Below, piece after piece: positions 1 to 7,443 of a stretch of DNA of 64,000 bases; position 1 is the stretch's first letter; each line of letters begins with the position of its first letter. The stretch covers positions 1,431,001 to 1,495,000 of the forward strand of contig NZ_CP088953.1 of NCBI RefSeq assembly GCF_021165935.1, written 5' to 3'. Origin of the DNA: Microbulbifer elongatus (GTDB lineage Bacteria; Pseudomonadota; Gammaproteobacteria; Pseudomonadales; Cellvibrionaceae). Under the pieces are notes generated by a model. That model did no database searches and was not told the DNA's origin. It saw only the letters and a list, made by a program, of their open reading frames with translations. The translations under genes were made by a program, and so were the position numbers.

Positions 1-1
1 C

Positions 2-229
2 TTCGGTGTGGTGCCTTTACTGTTTAAAAAGCCGGAAGATCTGGTGCGTCTCAATCAGGGCGATATGCTGAAAATCGATGACTTGCCGAAGCAATTGCAG
101 AATGGGCGGGATATCGAAATACAGGTTACCGGCGGCAAGGCACTGACCGTCACCCATAATATGAGTGAAGACGAAGTCGCCACGGTGATTGCCGGTGGGT
201 TGATCAATGAGGTGCGGGACAGCCACTGA
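2..229 (+). CDS. Aconitase-family hydratase, C-terminal end (partial)
   Basis: This is the last 75 residues of a gene that begins before the window; the reading frame is open from base 2 and ends with TGA at 227-229. The segment reads FGVVPLLFKKPEDL and then a short beta-rich tail, which matches the C-terminal swivel domain of aconitase-family Fe/S hydratases, where a similar G[VM][VL]PL.F motif occurs. The enzyme would dehydrate and rehydrate a tricarboxylic or related acid. The fragment lacks the iron-sulfur cysteines and active-site residues, so aconitase, 2-methylisocitrate dehydratase or a YbhJ-like paralogue cannot be told apart. Confidence 0.6.
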   Translation, partial: FGVVPLLFKKPEDLVRLNQGDMLKIDDLPKQLQNGRDIEIQVTGGKALTVTHNMSEDEVATVIAGGLINEVRDSH

Positions 230-280
230 TTTTCCTCTTACCCGCTGACTGCACTTCCAGCCTCCCTGATGGGGCCAAGC

Positions 281-322
281 GATGAACTGTGCGCCACCAC
301 TGCGGGTGGCGCTAGGTTCATC
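281..322. other. Nested hairpin after the aconitase-family gene
   Basis: An outer perfect 7-bp stem (GATGAAC at 281-287, GTTCATC at 316-322) encloses an inner perfect 8-bp stem (GCGCCACC at 291-298, GGTGGCGC at 305-312). No U-run follows, so it is not a canonical intrinsic terminator. It sits 52 bp after the stop codon and could protect the 3' end of the transcript or assist Rho-dependent termination; that role is inferred. Confidence 0.5.
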
Positions 323-420
323 TACCGGTTCCGCCTCCATTGTGACGCATCCGGCGTTCCCCTCCCCCCGTCCTGCTTCCCATTGAAGTGCCATGGGCCT
401 TGCCCTAATCTGGTGCGGCT

Positions 421-453
421 CTTGACGTTAACGTAAACGTTTCCTGCGTCAAG
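421..453. promoter_or_regulatory. Palindromic operator-like site upstream of the TonB-dependent receptor
   Basis: A 7-bp inverted repeat (CTTGACG at 421-427, CGTCAAG at 447-453) brackets two adjacent perfect palindromes, ACGTTAACGT (425-434) and AAACGTTT (435-442). The second resembles the CG-centred core of LacI/GalR-family operators. It lies about 75-105 bp before the receptor start, where a repressor or activator would act. Regulator identity is inferred only; no LacI-type gene is in the window. Confidence 0.45.
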
Positions 454-526
454 GGTGACAACCAAATGGCAAAAATAAATAGAAACATTCATCCCAGTTA
501 ACTTAAAAATAATAGGACGGGACTCT

Positions 527-3133
527 ATGAATAATGTCAATAAAAATGCACTTTCGTTCGCCGTAGCCGCTGCGATGCTGATTCCGGCAGGCCCGGCAAT
601 GGCGCAGTCTGATGAAGAGAACACCAATAACGATCAACAGGTGATTGAAGAAGTCATCGCCACCGGTACCCGCAAAGAAGGCGTATCCCCCACGGAAACC
701 CTGTCACCGGTAGACGTGGTCGGTGGCGCCAACTTGTCCGAGCAGGGCAGTTTTGATCTCACCGACTCTCTCTCCAAAGTCGCCCCCTCATTTAATACCC
801 AGCGCTTCCCCATCGCAGACGGCACCGCCTTTATCCGCCCGGTCACCCTGCGCAACCTGTCGCCGGATCAGACGCTGGTGCTGGTTAACGGCACCCGTCG
901 CCACCGCTCCGCGCTGGTCAACCTGCAGCTGGCTCCGCTGGGTACCAACAACCAGGGTTCGCAGGCGGTAGATTTTTCCGCAATCCCGTCCGCCGCCATT
1001 GAGCGTGTGGAAGTCCTGCGAGATGGCGCATCGGCCCAGTACGGCTCCGATGCCATTGCCGGGGTAGTAAACGTTATCCTGAAAGACGATGCCGAGGGCG
1101 TAAGCCTGAGCGCGCAGACCGGGGAATATTTTGAAGGGGATGGCACCCGCACCAGCCTTGCCGCCAACGCCGGCTTCGGCCTGGGCGACAGCGGCTTCGT
1201 GAACGCCACCGTAGAACACTCTACCGCGGACAAAACCTGGCGCGGCGCCGCGCGTCCGGATGCGGAATTTGTCGGCTCAGTAGTGGGCGTAGAGCAGGTG
1301 CCGCTGGATGGCCTGGGCCAGCGCTGGGGCGACCCGGAAGTAGAGATTACCAAGCTGTTCATCAACGCAGGTTTGGACCTGAATGACAGCACCGAGCTCT
1401 ACGGCAACTTCGGTTACTCCGATAACGCCACCATTTCCGACTTCTTCTACCGCGGCCCGGTACTGGACCCGGAATATGAATTCGCAGCGCGCGCGACCCT
1501 GCAGGCAGACGCAGACGGGGACTTTATGCCGGACAACGCGCCGATGGATCTGGTCAACAGTATCCTCGGTCAGAACCTGGACCCCGCCGACTACCTGGTG
1601 GCAGACAGCAACAGCCCCAGTGGCTACGTACTGCGCAACCCGATTTATACGCAGTTTCCCGGCGGCTACAACCCGCAGTTTGGTGCTGACATTGTGGATA
1701 TCTCCGCTGTGGTGGGCGCACGGGGCGAATTCGCCTCCGGCATGACCTGGGACCTGCGCGCACGCACCGCAGAGAACGAAGTGTCCTACGTACTGAAAGA
1801 CTCCATCAATCCCAGCCTGGGCCTGCTTTCTCCCACCACCTTCAACCCGGGTACGCTTACCCAGGAAGAAACCAGTGTGAACGCAGACTTCGTGCAGACG
1901 ATTGAAATGGCCGCACTGCCTACACCGCTGAACCTCGCGTTTGGTGCCGAATGGCGAGACGAGACCTACAACATTGGCGCCGGTGATGACGCTTCTATCG
2001 CGGTAGGGCCAACCGCCGCCGTGTTCGGGGTCGGCTCCGACGGCTTCCAGGGCTTCCCCACCGAAGCTGAAGGCAGCTACAGCAGCGAGAGCATGGCCGC
2101 CTACGTGGATCTGGAAGCCGACATCAACGACCAGTTCACCCTCGGTGCCGCACTGCGCTTTGAGGATTACGAGCTGTTCGGTTCCACCGCCAACTGGAAG
2201 CTCTCCGCACGCTACGACTTCTCCGAGGCCTTCGCCTTGCGCGCCACCGCCAATACCGGCTTCCGCGCGCCTACGCCCGGGCAGGTAAACACCCTCAACG
2301 TCACCACCACCGCCAACGCCGACGGCAGCCTGACCCCCAGCGGTACCTACCCGGTAGACCACCCGGTTGCCCAGGTACTGGGCGCACAGGAACTGAGCCC
2401 GGAAGAGTCCACCAGCTTTACCCTGGGTGCAGTGATCAACCCATTCCCCAACACCAGCGTCACCATCGATTACTACAACATCGATATCGAAGACCGCCTC
2501 GCATTGCGTAACAACACCATCGGCGATACGGAAGTAGACCTGCTAACCAGCGCCGGCGTGGCCGATGCCAATCTGCTGTTGAACAGCAACGTTAACTACT
2601 TCACCAACGCCTTCGATTCTGAAGTCAGTGGTATTGATTTGGCGGTCACCAGCGACTTCGACCTCGCCGGCGGCCTGTTGGTCGTGGACCTGCGCCACAA
2701 TTACAACCAACAGGAAGTGACGGACATAGCCCCCAACACCGTCAATGCCACCCGCGTGTTCGACTTTGAAAACCAGGTGCCTAACCAGCGCAGCACCCTC
2801 ACATTTGATTACGACACCGGCGGCATGCTACAGGGCTACCTGCGCTTCAACCGCTACGGCGATTGGCAATCCACCGGCGGCCAGTTGGAAGCGGACGGCA
2901 ATGACACCTCCAATGCCACCCGCTACAGCGGCGAGATCCTCACCGACATCGAAGCCCGCTTCACCTTCGCAGAAAACTATACCGTTGCCCTTGGCGGCGA
3001 GAATATTTTTGATGTGGAGGCGGATGAGGAAGGCAACGGCACCCTGCAATTTCTCGGCGTACGCCAGGCGCTGACGTCACCGTTTGGGTTCAATGGTGGG
3101 TTCTGGTATTTGCGGGCTAGTGCGAATTTTTAA
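527..3133 (+). CDS. TonB-dependent outer-membrane receptor
   Basis: The 868-residue protein has a Sec signal peptide (about residues 1-26, ending AMA), then a TonB-box-like stretch EEVIATGTRKEG. A plug domain follows with the characteristic run IERVEVLRDGASAQYGSDA near residues 165-185, then a long beta-barrel ending in an aromatic residue (SANF). Such receptors import a scarce ligand across the outer membrane using TonB-ExbBD energy. The ATG at 527 is the only start that leaves a complete signal peptide. The gene stands alone between a palindromic leader and a strong terminator. The ligand is unknown: the plug subtype with NGTRRHRSALVNL is common in heterotrophic marine and soil bacteria, and nothing adjacent names a substrate. 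The operator-like site upstream suggests local transcriptional control, possibly by a sugar-type regulator. Confidence 0.9.
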   Translation: MNNVNKNALSFAVAAAMLIPAGPAMAQSDEENTNNDQQVIEEVIATGTRKEGVSPTETLSPVDVVGGANLSEQGSFDLTDSLSKVAPSFNTQRFPIADGTAFIRPVTLRNLSPDQTLVLVNGTRRHRSALVNLQLAPLGTNNQGSQAVDFSAIPSAAIERVEVLRDGASAQYGSDAIAGVVNVILKDDAEGVSLSAQTGEYFEGDGTRTSLAANAGFGLGDSGFVNATVEHSTADKTWRGAARPDAEFVGSVVGVEQVPLDGLGQRWGDPEVEITKLFINAGLDLNDSTELYGNFGYSDNATISDFFYRGPVLDPEYEFAARATLQADADGDFMPDNAPMDLVNSILGQNLDPADYLVADSNSPSGYVLRNPIYTQFPGGYNPQFGADIVDISAVVGARGEFASGMTWDLRARTAENEVSYVLKDSINPSLGLLSPTTFNPGTLTQEETSVNADFVQTIEMAALPTPLNLAFGAEWRDETYNIGAGDDASIAVGPTAAVFGVGSDGFQGFPTEAEGSYSSESMAAYVDLEADINDQFTLGAALRFEDYELFGSTANWKLSARYDFSEAFALRATANTGFRAPTPGQVNTLNVTTTANADGSLTPSGTYPVDHPVAQVLGAQELSPEESTSFTLGAVINPFPNTSVTIDYYNIDIEDRLALRNNTIGDTEVDLLTSAGVADANLLLNSNVNYFTNAFDSEVSGIDLAVTSDFDLAGGLLVVDLRHNYNQQEVTDIAPNTVNATRVFDFENQVPNQRSTLTFDYDTGGMLQGYLRFNRYGDWQSTGGQLEADGNDTSNATRYSGEILTDIEARFTFAENYTVALGGENIFDVEADEEGNGTLQFLGVRQALTSPFGFNGGFWYLRASANF

Positions 3134-3154
3134 TTGGCAACTACCCGCCACAAG

Positions 3155-3186
3155 AAAAAGGCCACCCTTCGCGGTGGCCTTTTTTG
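3155..3186 (+). terminator. Intrinsic terminator of the receptor gene
   Basis: A 12-bp perfect stem AAAAAGGCCACC / GGTGGCCTTTTT with a 6-nt loop runs into a T-tract. It lies 22 bp after the receptor stop codon. The A-run on the left arm would also make it work from the opposite direction. Confidence 0.9.
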
Positions 3187-3700
3187 TGCGGCTGATACTG
3201 CTTGCCGAGTGGCCAATAGAGCCAACGCTGTTGATTAATTAGCCGCTGTAATTGGGTGTAATGGAAATATGGGCCAGAAAACGTGACGCGTGTATCGTTT
3301 TGTGGCTAGATAGAGGTTTGTATCCAGATTTAGACACGTTTTTGGGGTGGGTGCATATATGGATACTTTGTGGGCAGATATAGACATTTCGGTGGTTCCT
3401 ATATATGCACACGCCCACGATCAAACTGTTATGGTGCCGGGCCGTAAAAATGGTTGGCTGTGCCAGCGTGTAATCCGGAGTACTGTTTTGGCCCGCAGTA
3501 TTTGGCTTTTTGCCATGATAAAATCAAGCAGTTTCGTTCCTAGTGCTTTCGTTTAAGTCCATTGGAATAGCGGCAACTCCGCTGCAGTAACGTGGAGTGC
3601 CAATAAGAGAATAATTGGTTGGGGGAAGTCGGAAGTTCTTTCCTCGTTTTTAAGGAGCTTCGGCGCATTTGGTGCCAGTAGGTAGTGCGGAGCGCGTCAT
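3187..3700. other. Gene-poor AT-rich stretch before the first attC site
   Basis: No convincing gene is visible in these 514 bases. The open frames present (up to 69 codons) lack good ribosome-binding sites and protein-like composition. An imperfect inverted repeat is present, built on TGCATATAT (about 3353-3361) and ATATATGCA (about 3400-3408) with similar flanks. Because the stretch ends at an attC-like site, it could be the remains of a cassette without a recognisable coding sequence. Base composition has already shifted to AT-rich compared with the receptor gene. Confidence 0.4.
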
Positions 3701-3819
3701 CCATAACCAGGCGCTGCAGCCGACATCTTACTTTGAGCACTTTGTCGCGCAGTCGCTACGCTCCTATTTTTGCGCAACAAAGCGCCCAAAGTAAGCTGCG
3801 GCTGAGCGCGGCGTTATGC
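3701..3819 (+). other. attC-like recombination site 1 (119 bp)
   Basis: The two halves are extended imperfect inverted repeats. The left core CCATAAC (3701-3707) pairs with the right core GTTATGC (3813-3819). Further in, CTTACTTTG and CACTTTGTCGCGCA on the left match the reverse complement of TGCGCAACAAAGCG and CAAAGTAAG on the right. This is the architecture of integron attC sites (R''/L'' and L'/R' boxes with a variable centre). It lies directly before the DUF4917 gene, whose start codon is 17 bp after it, as expected for a cassette gene. Confidence 0.75.
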
Positions 3820-3835
3820 ATAATGGAGATATACA

Positions 3836-4813
3836 TTGATAACTTTTCAACACGCTATTGGTTCACTTGATGCAGACGAAAAACCTTCGATTATTTTGGC
3901 AAATGGATTTTCGCAGGCTTGGAATGCGCAAATATTTAATTATTCGAATCTTTTGTTAGCAGCAAACTTCGGAAACAGAGATGGCGTAATCAGACCACTT
4001 TTTCAAGGCTTAAGTACATATGACTTCGAGATGGTTTCCAGGCACTTGACAGCAGCCGAGACGGTGTTAAGAGCATATGATCCCAATAGTCCAACTATTA
4101 ACGAAATAATCTCTGATAGAGATGTACTAAAAGATGCTCTTATAAATGCAATATCAAATACTCACCCTGATCTGCCGAGTGAGATCACTGACGATCAATA
4201 TGTTGCAGTTAGAACTTTTCTGTCGCAATTTAAGGAAATATTTTCGCTTAATTATGACCTGCTCTTTTATTGGGCAAGGAATAAATACAACCTTGATCCG
4301 GAGAATTACAGAACAGATGATGGATTCAGGGCGGAGCGATGCTGGGAGGGACACGGAACTGACCAAGAAGTCCATTTTTTACATGGTGGACTGCATATTT
4401 ATGATACGGGTCGTTATATCAAAAAACATGCATGTACAGATGCTGGCGTTACAATCATTGAGCAAGTAAGAGACAATTTACAAAACGGAAATTTCCCTCT
4501 ATTTGTCTCTGAGCCAACCCATCAGAAAAAGAGGCAGAAAATAGATCATAATCCCTATCTGAATTACTGCTTCCAAGCTTTGGGGAAATTAGGCGGCAGC
4601 CTATTCATACATGGTCATTCTATGGATGAGAATGATAAGCATATATTCGATCAAATTAAATCAAGCCGAGTTTCAAAGATTTTTGTCAGTATATTTGGCA
4701 ATGAACATTCACCTGAAAATACTAGATCAAAGGCAAATGCTATGGCCTTCCTTCAAAGGGGCGGTACGGTTGTAGAGTTCTATCAAGCGGAGTCAGCTCC
4801 GGTTTGGGCCTAG
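3836..4813 (+). CDS. DUF4917 family protein with SIR2-like motifs, cassette-borne
   Basis: The 325-residue protein matches the plan of the DUF4917 family, which resembles SIR2-type NAD-binding proteins. An N-terminal ILANGFS motif lies near residues 20-26, FSLNYDLL near 136-143 (compare the T.NYD of SIR2_2 proteins), FLHGGLHIY with His183, and LFIHGHSMDEND near 256-267 (compare G.S..D). SIR2-like domains in phage-defence proteins often hydrolyse NAD+, so abortive-infection NADase activity is a reasonable inference, not an observation. The start is TTG at 3836, preceded by GGAG seven bases upstream; no ATG gives a better start. It is the only gene of its cassette and is AT-rich compared with the flanking chromosome. 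No partner or sensor gene is present. Confidence 0.75.
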   Translation: MITFQHAIGSLDADEKPSIILANGFSQAWNAQIFNYSNLLLAANFGNRDGVIRPLFQGLSTYDFEMVSRHLTAAETVLRAYDPNSPTINEIISDRDVLKDALINAISNTHPDLPSEITDDQYVAVRTFLSQFKEIFSLNYDLLFYWARNKYNLDPENYRTDDGFRAERCWEGHGTDQEVHFLHGGLHIYDTGRYIKKHACTDAGVTIIEQVRDNLQNGNFPLFVSEPTHQKKRQKIDHNPYLNYCFQALGKLGGSLFIHGHSMDENDKHIFDQIKSSRVSKIFVSIFGNEHSPENTRSKANAMAFLQRGGTVVEFYQAESAPVWA

Positions 4814-4824
4814 TATCAAGTTTG

Positions 4825-5885
4825 AACCGCGACAATAACTGTTATCTTCCATAGTACATCTCTTCTGGGGTTTTGTAGCCGAACCGTTTTCTGGGGCGAC
4901 TATTTAATTTCATTGCAATAGCGTCACATTGCTGCTGCGTAATGTCTTCCATGCTTTGATTCTTCGGAAGGTATTGTCTGATTAATCCATTGACATGCTC
5001 ATTGCTTCCTCGCTCCCAGGAGTGGTACGGGGTGGCAAAATAGAATTTTACTGCACAGCAGTCTTCAATCTTCTTATATTGGTGGAATTCAGTACCATTG
5101 TCAGCGGTTATAGTTTTAATATTTCTCGGATCACGGTTAATTAACCGTACAGTTTTTTTGTTCAGCCCATAGGTTGATTTATTTTTGAGCTTTCCAATCA
5201 TGACAAACCCCGTTTTACGCTCCAGCAATGTAACAATGCAGTGGTTGCTGCCCCGGCCGTGAACAGTGTCAATTTCCCAATGGCCCTTGTAACGCCTGCC
5301 CTCAACACTTTTAGGTCGGTCTGTGATGTGCCGTTTATCCGCAAGTCGCCCCCTGCTGTCATAGGCTTTGTAGCGCTTTCGACGCTGCTTTGAGGCTTGG
5401 CGTAAATGCGTCCATAAATTGCCGCCATTCTTCTTATTTCTCCAGATATACTGGTAGATAGTTTCGTGGCTTAACCGGCGTTTCATCAATTTATGTCTGC
5501 GTATATAACCGACTATTTGCTCTGGGCTGTACTTTTTCCGAAGTAACGCTCGCACAAGTTTAAAGTGGCGTTCAGAGTAGTGCCTATTACGACGTGATCG
5601 TCTACGTCGCCCTCGAGTACGACTGTCGGCCTTGCTCGGTCTATAACCGCCATCTGTTCGGTGGCAGCTGTTACGTTGGAACTCCCTATAGAGAGTACTC
5701 CTGTGGCGTCCAGTCAACTCGGCAATATGGCTGACGGAAAGACCTTGTGCACGATAGGCCGCAATCGTGTATCTTTCTTCTCTGGTGATCTGTTGATACT
5801 TCATTGGTGCAATTCACTTCTTGGCGGGAGTAAAATGCCCCTAGTATCGCAGATCACCTCCAGTTTTAGGTAATGTGTCGCGGTT
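4825..5885 (-). mobile_element. IS30-family insertion sequence
   Basis: The element of about 1.06 kb encodes one transposase and ends in short inverted repeats: AACCGCGACA at 4825-4834 and its exact complement TGTCGCGGTT at 5876-5885. The match is imperfect beyond ten bases. No clear target duplication is visible, so the exact ends may be off by a few bases. It sits between the DUF4917 stop codon (4813) and the attC-like site starting at 5904, that is, inside a cassette. Confidence 0.8.
4842..5804 (-). CDS. IS30-family transposase
   Basis: The 320-residue DDE transposase has an N-terminal helix-turn-helix (AQGLSVSHIAELTGRHRSTL, about residues 19-38) typical of IS30 enzymes, which bind the element ends. 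The catalytic core shows the three expected acidic positions: GHWEIDTVHGRG near residue 170, TITADNGTEF near 236, and SWERGSNEHVNGLIRQ near 270 for the glutamate. Length and domain order fit a complete, potentially active IS30-family enzyme. It opposes the cassette genes and fills almost all of its element, leaving 17 bp at one end and 81 bp at the other. Confidence 0.92.
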   Translation of the reverse strand: MKYQQITREERYTIAAYRAQGLSVSHIAELTGRHRSTLYREFQRNSCHRTDGGYRPSKADSRTRGRRRRSRRNRHYSERHFKLVRALLRKKYSPEQIVGYIRRHKLMKRRLSHETIYQYIWRNKKNGGNLWTHLRQASKQRRKRYKAYDSRGRLADKRHITDRPKSVEGRRYKGHWEIDTVHGRGSNHCIVTLLERKTGFVMIGKLKNKSTYGLNKKTVRLINRDPRNIKTITADNGTEFHQYKKIEDCCAVKFYFATPYHSWERGSNEHVNGLIRQYLPKNQSMEDITQQQCDAIAMKLNSRPRKRFGYKTPEEMYYGR

Positions 5886-5903
5886 AGTATATGAATCCGG
5901 GGG

Positions 5904-6015
5904 GCATAACAATGCAAGCCAGTCTGACTGCTTTTCCGTTCCTTGTTTTGCGGTTTAACGCTACGCTACCTCAAAACAATCCACTACAAAGCCGCAGCTG
6001 CTTGCGGCGTTATAC
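5904..6015 (+). other. attC-like recombination site 2 (112 bp)
   Basis: The left core GCATAAC (5904-5910) pairs with the right core GTTATAC (6009-6015) with one mismatch. Next to them GCAAGCCAG on the left pairs with the reverse complement of CTGCTTGCGGC on the right, and TTGTTTTG matches the reverse complement of CAAAACAA. It closes the DUF4917 cassette; the IS30 insertion ends 18 bp before it. The following cassette gene starts 75 bp downstream. Confidence 0.75.
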
Positions 6016-6089
6016 GGTGGGCCTAGCAAGTCCACTTTCGACCCAAAGCGGACGTTGAGATTAAGAGATTAGTAAGGATAAGGTGGATT

Positions 6090-7034
6090 ATGGAGGTGGT
6101 TCATTCAAAGAGAAAAAATAAATTTTGTTTTGACAATTATAAATCTCGATTTGGTCCAGATGGTCTTCATCTCTTTAATCGAGAAACTGGAACCAATATT
6201 CTTATTGATGAGGTCGAAATTCCAGTTGATCGCTGGTCAATGGCCCCCCGCCAAGTATCTATAGCTTTAACAAATACATGTGATCTCTCATGCTCTCATT
6301 GCTATGCCCCTAAGAACAAAGCCAAGCTTGAATTTGGTTTACTTACCAGTTTGCTCCGTACTCTAGATCTAAACGGCTGCATGGGAGTTGGTTTTGGTGG
6401 GGGAGAGCCGACTTTATACCCAAAGTTTGCTGAGTTATGCGAATTTGCGGCAATTGAAACAGGTCTTGCAGTAACGATGACAACTCATGGGCATAGGCTA
6501 GATGAAATCCTTCTTAAGAAAATATCCGGAAGGATACATTTTGTGCGAGTGAGTATGGATGGGGTTGGAGCTACATACGAAAACATTCGCAATCGTTCTT
6601 TTGACAGCCTAGTAAATAAAGTTAAGCTCTTAAAAGATGTCTCGCCGTTCGGAATAAACTTTGTTGTTAACTCAACAACAATCAAAGAGCTAGATGAAGC
6701 AGCTCGAATTGCTGATGATCTAGGTGCAGCAGAGCTGCTCCTACTTCCCGAGGTGACTGTTGGCAGAGGCGTTGGGATAGACAATGACACAGCAGCTGAT
6801 ATGCAGAATTGGATACAGGCTTACCAAGGAAACGCAAGGTTAGCAATTAGCGAAACCCATGTTACGGGTATCCCTGTGTGTGAGCCGTTTGAAAAAGAAA
6901 CAGGGGTGAGTGCATATGCGCATATCGACGCAAGCGGCATACTTAGAAGAAATTCATTTGCTCAAGATGGAGTTTTAATTGAAGGCGAAGATATCATGGA
7001 TGCATTGCAAGTATTAAGAGAAAAAAATAAATAA
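6090..7034 (+). CDS. Radical SAM enzyme, first gene of a three-gene cassette
   Basis: The 314-residue protein carries the radical SAM signature C64-DLS-C68-SH-C71 (CX3CX2C), which holds a 4Fe-4S cluster used to cleave S-adenosylmethionine, and the SAM-binding GGGEPT motif at residues 103-108. It resembles the MoaA/peptide-maturase branch. A C-terminal segment (HIDASGILRRNSF) looks like the start of a SPASM or twitch region but lacks its cysteine pairs. It is not viperin-like, since the CNYXCXFC-type motif is missing. The start at 6090 has AAGGTGG just upstream. The next gene follows after 8 bp and the third after 2 bp, so the three are surely co-transcribed. The substrate is unknown; a role in modifying the 132-residue neighbour or a nucleotide is inference. 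AT-rich codon use marks it as acquired. Confidence 0.85.
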   Translation: MEVVHSKRKNKFCFDNYKSRFGPDGLHLFNRETGTNILIDEVEIPVDRWSMAPRQVSIALTNTCDLSCSHCYAPKNKAKLEFGLLTSLLRTLDLNGCMGVGFGGGEPTLYPKFAELCEFAAIETGLAVTMTTHGHRLDEILLKKISGRIHFVRVSMDGVGATYENIRNRSFDSLVNKVKLLKDVSPFGINFVVNSTTIKELDEAARIADDLGAAELLLLPEVTVGRGVGIDNDTAADMQNWIQAYQGNARLAISETHVTGIPVCEPFEKETGVSAYAHIDASGILRRNSFAQDGVLIEGEDIMDALQVLREKNK

Positions 7035-7042
7035 GGTGGCAT

Positions 7043-7441
7043 ATGAAAATCTGGAATGGATACGGATCAGAGCACTCAATGAATCTTGTGATGATTGGTC
7101 AGTTTGAGAGCATTGAGGAGGCTGAAAAAGCTAAAGATTTAATAGAGACTGTTACTGAGAAAATATATGACAAGGTTGATTGTGGTGAAAATCGACCCAA
7201 AAGGTTTTCTAACGAAGTTATGGATATATTTCGAGAAAAGAACCTCTATATTTTTGGGCCTGAAGAATTGGAGCAATTTCGATATGACCACTCATTAGAT
7301 ATTGAAGGAAATAAGATAATTTTTAGAACAGCAGAAAGCGATATATCCGTATTCTTGAAGCTACTTATTCATCAAGGAGCAAAGGTGCAAGTGTATAGTG
7401 CTCATAATTATCCAGATGAAGAATACGGCAGAGGAAAATAG
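7043..7441 (+). CDS. Small protein of unknown function between radical SAM and STAND-like genes
   Basis: The 132-residue protein begins MKIWNGYGSEHSMNLVMIG and contains a predicted alpha-helical stretch (SIEEAEKAKDLIETV) followed by mixed alpha/beta sequence ending in GRGK. There is no signal peptide or membrane segment. I do not recognise its function with confidence; the N-terminus weakly recalls a DUF family (DUF6375, from memory, unverified). The ATG at 7043 follows GGTGG. It lies 8 bp after the radical SAM gene and 2 bp before the large gene, implying the same operon and a shared process. It could be a substrate, carrier or regulator for either neighbour; the sequence does not decide. 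Confidence 0.7.
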   Translation: MKIWNGYGSEHSMNLVMIGQFESIEEAEKAKDLIETVTEKIYDKVDCGENRPKRFSNEVMDIFREKNLYIFGPEELEQFRYDHSLDIEGNKIIFRTAESDISVFLKLLIHQGAKVQVYSAHNYPDEEYGRGK

Positions 7442-7443
7442 TT

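Noticed and set aside
1277..2362. Long antisense open frame inside the first receptor gene
   Set aside because: It mirrors a GC-rich coding gene on the opposite strand, has biased low-complexity composition and no start signals; the same applies to long antisense frames at 23532-24578, 15727-16359 and 59456-60835.
6090..7034. Radical SAM gene as a prokaryotic viperin
   Set aside because: The cluster motif is CDLSCSHCY (CX3CX2C with peptide-maturase-like context), not the CNYXCXFC type of viperins, and no nucleotide kinase-like partner is present.
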